DNA of 10,050 bases from Bacteroidales bacterium (lineage in GTDB: Bacteria; Bacteroidota; Bacteroidia; Bacteroidales; Bacteroidaceae), in the NCBI GenBank assembly GCA_004557285.1, contig SFEK01000070.1:1-10050 (forward strand). Reading direction: 5' to 3'. Positions 7,316 through 10,050 of the stretch are shown in pieces. The position numbers were made by a program, and so were the translations under genes. The notes beneath the pieces are model-generated. The model was not told where the DNA came from and ran no database searches. It saw only the letters and a list, made by a program, of their open reading frames with translations. Within the stretch, counting starts at the first letter, position 1. Each line of letters starts with the position of its first letter.

Positions 7316-7342
7316 TTAAATGAAAAATATCTGTTACTTTTG
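7316..7342 (+). promoter_or_regulatory. Bacteroidota-type promoter for the lnb pair
   Basis: TACTTTTG at 7335-7342, continuing as CAG, matches TAnnTTTG exactly. A weak TTAA at 7316-7319 is the only -33 candidate, 19 bases upstream. Transcription would begin near 7346-7349, that is, at the GTG proposed as the lnb start. I found no comparable octamer between 7207 and 7334 on this strand. The remaining bases from 7240 to 7315 are A+T-rich and show nothing I can name. Confidence 0.55.
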
Positions 7343-7346
7343 CAGC

Positions 7347-8534
7347 GTGAAATTCGTCAATGAGATCATAAAAACAGTAACCATTTGTATTCTTCTGCTG
7401 TTGCCGCAGGTGGCAACGGCACAAGATGTCGTGGCCGAAAGTGCCAATGATTCGCTGGAAATCAGTCTGCTCACCTGCTATCCGGGAAAGGAAATCTACA
7501 GCTATTATGGCCATACGGCCATCAGGGTGACGGATGCCGCCAGGGGCAGCGACATCGTGGTGAACTATGGGGTGTTTTCGTTCAAGCAGCCTTTTTTCAT
7601 CCCCAAATTCATCTTTGGTCTCACGGATTATGAAATGGGCATCGTATCGTTCAAGGATTTCCAGGCAGAATATCAATACCTGCACCAGTCGGTGATTCAA
7701 CAGGTGCTCAACCTGACCGGCGAGGAAAAGCAGCATATCATGCAGGCTCTTGCTGAAAACTATACCACAGCAGCACGAATATACCGGTATAATTTCTTGT
7801 ATGAGAATTGCACGACAAAGGCCAAGAATATCCTGGTCGACAACTTGAGCGGTAGAGTGGAATACTCCAACCGCCAAGAGCGTTACCCCTCGTACAGGGA
7901 TATGCTCCACCAATGCAACAAGCATCATCCCTGGGCCAGCTTTGGCAACGACCTGCTGCTGGGGGTTAAAGCTGACTGGCCCACGAACCAAGAGGAGCAG
8001 GCCTTTTTGCCGTTCAACCTGATGAACGATTTCAAACATGCGGTAATCATCGACAGTACGGACCAGCGCCGGCCTTTGGTGAAACAGACCTTCAAGGTGA
8101 TAGATGTCGTGGCCGATGACACGACAACAGACTCCTACCCTACCCCCACCACCTGCGCATGGATAGTGGCCTTGGCGGTGGTGGCCGTTTGTGGCATCGA
8201 GGCATATGGCAAAAAGCGGCTATGGCTGTTTGACACGGTCGGCATGTTGCTGATAGGCTGTGCGGGTGTGCTCATCCTGGCGATGTTCTTCTCGCAACAT
8301 CCCACCACCAGCACCAACCTGCAGGTGTTGCTGCTCAACCCGCTGCCTCTCGTGTTCATCTACAGGACAACCAAGCGCGGCATTCGCAGGGAAAAAGACA
8401 TGTATTGGCGTTGTGCCGCCATAATGGCTGCCGTGTTCCTGTTGGGTGGTTTCATCCAATCCTATGCTGAGGGCATGATGGTTTTTGGAGCAGCATGTTT
8501 AACAAGATGTATCTGGAACAGTTGGAGAAAATGA
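7347..8534 (+). CDS. lnb: Lnb-type lipoprotein N-acyltransferase (DUF4105 domain plus five-helix membrane domain)
   Basis: The DUF4105 family is, as I recall, now described as Lnb, the enzyme that adds the third acyl chain to the N-terminal cysteine of lipoproteins in Bacteroides, which lack Lnt. The predicted 395-residue protein has a signal peptide (cleavage likely after ATAQ, residue 26), a periplasmic domain at about 38-255, and about five C-terminal hydrophobic helices between 270 and 390. Two conserved stretches are candidates for catalysis: YYGHTAIRV (His56) and YENCTTKAKN (Cys155). His before Cys is the order of permuted NlpC/P60-type enzymes. I chose GTG 7347 because the promoter octamer ends at 7342; an ATG at 7320 adds nine residues but would lie upstream of the predicted transcript start. 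The stop overlaps the next gene's ATG by ATGA. Confidence 0.85.
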   Translation: MKFVNEIIKTVTICILLLLPQVATAQDVVAESANDSLEISLLTCYPGKEIYSYYGHTAIRVTDAARGSDIVVNYGVFSFKQPFFIPKFIFGLTDYEMGIVSFKDFQAEYQYLHQSVIQQVLNLTGEEKQHIMQALAENYTTAARIYRYNFLYENCTTKAKNILVDNLSGRVEYSNRQERYPSYRDMLHQCNKHHPWASFGNDLLLGVKADWPTNQEEQAFLPFNLMNDFKHAVIIDSTDQRRPLVKQTFKVIDVVADDTTTDSYPTPTTCAWIVALAVVAVCGIEAYGKKRLWLFDTVGMLLIGCAGVLILAMFFSQHPTTSTNLQVLLLNPLPLVFIYRTTKRGIRREKDMYWRCAAIMAAVFLLGGFIQSYAEGMMVFGAACLTRCIWNSWRK

Positions 8535-9976
8535 AGAAAATCAACAAATATATCACAGCCACCATCCTCACGGTAGTTTCTGGCGGGGCGGCAACGGCAC
8601 AGACGATGAAACCCACCCCCAAGCTGGTGGTGAACATCACCATCGACCAGTTGCGCACCGACTATATCGAGGCGTTCTCGCCCTACTATGGTGACGATGG
8701 ATTCAAGAAGCTGTTCAAGGAGGGTGTGGTGTATCACCATGCTCAATGTACCTACGCCCCTGTTGACAGGGCATCGTCGATGGCTTCAGCGATGACCGGA
8801 ACTGCTCCGTCGAACCATGGCATCACGGGAAGGCAATGGCTGGACAAGGAATCGCTTGTGCCGGTTGACTGTACCTACGACCGCAACTATGAGGGCATCT
8901 TCACCAACGAACGTGTGTCGCCCAAAAACCTGGCCACCAGCACCATCAACGATGAACTGAAGATGGCAACAGACGGCAAAGCGCTTGTCTATAGTTTTGC
9001 CTTCGACTGCGATATGGCGGTGATGGGTGGAGGTCATGCCGCAGATGGCGTGTTCTGGTTTAACAGAGAAAACGGCACATGGTGTTCGTCAAAATATTAT
9101 TACAAGAAACCGCCCAAATGGATTGAAACATACAATATTCTCAATGTCAACGATTTCAACACCTTCAATGCCAATACCAATGTCACCAACGTGGCCTTGC
9201 TGTGCATCAACTCTACGGAGATGGGCATGGATGGCGTCACCGACATGCTCAACGTGTCGTATATCGCCCAACCGGCCAAACGGAAGGGAATAACTGACAA
9301 GGAGGAGTTGCAGAATACATATATCCAGCTGGACAGAGAACTGGAAAAGCTGACCACCAAACTGGAGAGCAAATTTGGCAAGGACAACGTGCTCTTCGTG
9401 CTCATGGGCACCGGCTGTTTTGATGAAGACATGGCCGACTATGCCAAATACCGCATTCCTTCAGGCACGTTTTTCATCAACCGCACGGCAAGTCTGCTGA
9501 ACATGTACCTGAGCGCCATCTATGGACAGGACAAATATGTGGAAGCCTATTTCTACAACCAGATATTCTTGAATTTCAAGGATATTGAGATGAAGCGGCT
9601 CAACATGACGGAAATACTGGAACGCTCTCAGGCCTTCCTCATCCAGAATGCAGGGGTGAAAAATGCCTTTACCCGTAAAGACCTGCTCTTCATGGGGCGC
9701 AACGGCGACCAGCGTTTGCGCAACTGGTATAATGCCACCACCTGTGGTGATCTGGTCGTAGAAGTTATCCCCGGCTGGCGGCTGTTCAACGAAGACAACA
9801 AACAACAATATCTTTCAAGGGAAAATGTATTTCCCTTTCCCATCATTTTCTATGGCGCAGGTCAGCAGGCGCAAGAGGTGATTACCCCTGTGACCACCGA
9901 CCGTATAGCGCCAACCATCGCCAAAGCCATCCGCATCAGGGCACCTAATGCGTGTGCATCATCACCGTTATTCTAA
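8531..9976 (+). CDS. PafA-like alkaline-phosphatase-superfamily protein, probably catalytically inactive
   Basis: This 481-residue exported protein has a signal peptide ending near ATAQ (residue 24). Fold landmarks of the PafA group are present: NITIDQLRTDY (35-45), TGTAPSNHGITG (89-100), GGGHAADGVFWF (166-177), PPKWIETYN (194-202), IIFYGAG (438-444) and TDRIAPTIAKAIRIRAPNAC (456-475). By eye against PafA, Asp39 matches the first metal ligand, but the other key positions differ. The nucleophile Thr region reads VDRASS (78-83). The KxR phosphate contacts are Asp159/Asp161. DxxxH is replaced by ExxxD (230-234), the ADHG motif by MGTG (292-295), and the final His by Val/Phe near 433. A scaffold or binding role is therefore more likely than hydrolysis. 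The ATG at 8531 overlaps the lnb stop and has GGAG at 8524-8527. In-frame ATGs at 8495 and 8513 lie inside lnb and would spoil the signal peptide. Confidence 0.85.
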   Translation: MKKINKYITATILTVVSGGAATAQTMKPTPKLVVNITIDQLRTDYIEAFSPYYGDDGFKKLFKEGVVYHHAQCTYAPVDRASSMASAMTGTAPSNHGITGRQWLDKESLVPVDCTYDRNYEGIFTNERVSPKNLATSTINDELKMATDGKALVYSFAFDCDMAVMGGGHAADGVFWFNRENGTWCSSKYYYKKPPKWIETYNILNVNDFNTFNANTNVTNVALLCINSTEMGMDGVTDMLNVSYIAQPAKRKGITDKEELQNTYIQLDRELEKLTTKLESKFGKDNVLFVLMGTGCFDEDMADYAKYRIPSGTFFINRTASLLNMYLSAIYGQDKYVEAYFYNQIFLNFKDIEMKRLNMTEILERSQAFLIQNAGVKNAFTRKDLLFMGRNGDQRLRNWYNATTCGDLVVEVIPGWRLFNEDNKQQYLSRENVFPFPIIFYGAGQQAQEVITPVTTDRIAPTIAKAIRIRAPNACASSPLF

Positions 9977-9995
9977 AAAACAGCACATCATTCAA

Positions 9996-10025
9996 CTGAA
10001 ATCAGCTGTCATTATGCTTTTTCAG
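9996..10025. other. Weak hairpin after the phosphatase-like gene
   Basis: CTGAAA (9996-10001) pairs with TTTCAG (10020-10025), and AGC (10004-10006) with GCT (10016-10018), separated by a small internal loop and a nine-base apical loop. No T-run follows on either strand, so it is a poor intrinsic terminator. It overlaps the expected -33 region of the promoter at 10038. It could be a 3'-end structure, a regulatory dyad or chance. Confidence 0.25.
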
Positions 10026-10037
10026 GAATAAAATTCG

Positions 10038-10045
10038 TACATTTG
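10038..10045 (+). promoter_or_regulatory. Bacteroidota-type promoter for a gene beyond the right edge
   Basis: TACATTTG followed by CAC matches TAnnTTTG exactly. A T-run at 10018-10022 lies at about the right distance for a -33 element. The gene it would drive starts outside the window. Confidence 0.55.
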
Positions 10046-10050
10046 CACAC

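Noticed and set aside
7254..8039. Minus-strand open frame of 261 codons opposite lnb
   Set aside because: It is the complement of a gene with clear family motifs and a signal peptide. Its own product matches nothing and it has no plausible promoter or leader.
8495..8530. Earlier in-frame ATG start for the phosphatase-like gene
   Set aside because: It lies inside lnb and would place a charged 12-residue stretch before a signal peptide that starts well at 8531, where GGAG is correctly spaced and the ATGA overlap is typical of coupled genes.
9996..10025. Hairpin after the last gene as an intrinsic terminator
   Set aside because: The stem is interrupted, the loop is large and no T-run follows, so I list it only as a weak structure.
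1..10050. Defence system, prophage, insertion sequence, CRISPR array or tRNA
   Set aside because: I saw no repeat-spacer pattern, transposase, integrase, phage structural motif, terminal repeats or tRNA-like cloverleaf. The recognised genes are core envelope and CoA genes.

Overview
The window looks like chromosomal core sequence from a member of the Bacteroidota, most likely order Bacteroidales and perhaps Prevotellaceae. Four things point there: promoter octamers of the Bacteroidota TAnnTTTG type, mostly A-rich gene leaders with few Shine-Dalgarno sites, protein families restricted to or typical of that phylum (DUF4105/Lnb, a PafA-type phosphatase fold, a CNNM/CorC protein beside LptC), and moderate G+C. 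I see no mobile element, CRISPR array, tRNA or rRNA.

Layout. (1) Bases 1-810 hold an unrecognised gene on the + strand that is open at the left edge. It is followed by a strong bidirectional terminator (841-905) that also ends the minus-strand genes. (2) Bases 913-7145 carry a minus-strand envelope block. Read in the direction of transcription it is coaX (type III pantothenate kinase), a FadL-like outer-membrane barrel of unknown function, lptC, a CNNM/CorC ('hemolysin') membrane protein, and ppiD (periplasmic folding factor). The first four overlap or are separated by 4 bases and start from a promoter at about 7199-7206. ppiD has an additional promoter of its own at 3136-3143. (3) Bases 7146-7346 are a divergent control region with two promoters and a 33-base dyad. 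(4) Bases 7347-9976 are a + strand gene pair joined by an ATGA stop/start overlap: a Lnb-type (DUF4105) lipoprotein N-acyltransferase and an alkaline-phosphatase-superfamily protein that appears to have lost nearly all of its catalytic residues. (5) The last 74 bases hold a weak hairpin and a promoter for a gene beyond the right edge.

The genes share an envelope theme: LPS export (LptC, probably a lipoprotein), folding of exported proteins (PpiD), an outer-membrane barrel, and lipoprotein N-acylation (Lnb). Most of this is ordinary core biology. The part most worth following is the lnb plus pseudo-phosphatase pair. The second gene keeps the PafA fold landmarks but, by my by-eye alignment, lacks the nucleophile, both phosphate-contacting Lys/Arg residues and all metal ligands except the first Asp. 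It is also translationally coupled to an acyltransferase, which makes it a candidate accessory, non-catalytic partner. All homology statements come from motif recognition, not from database searches.
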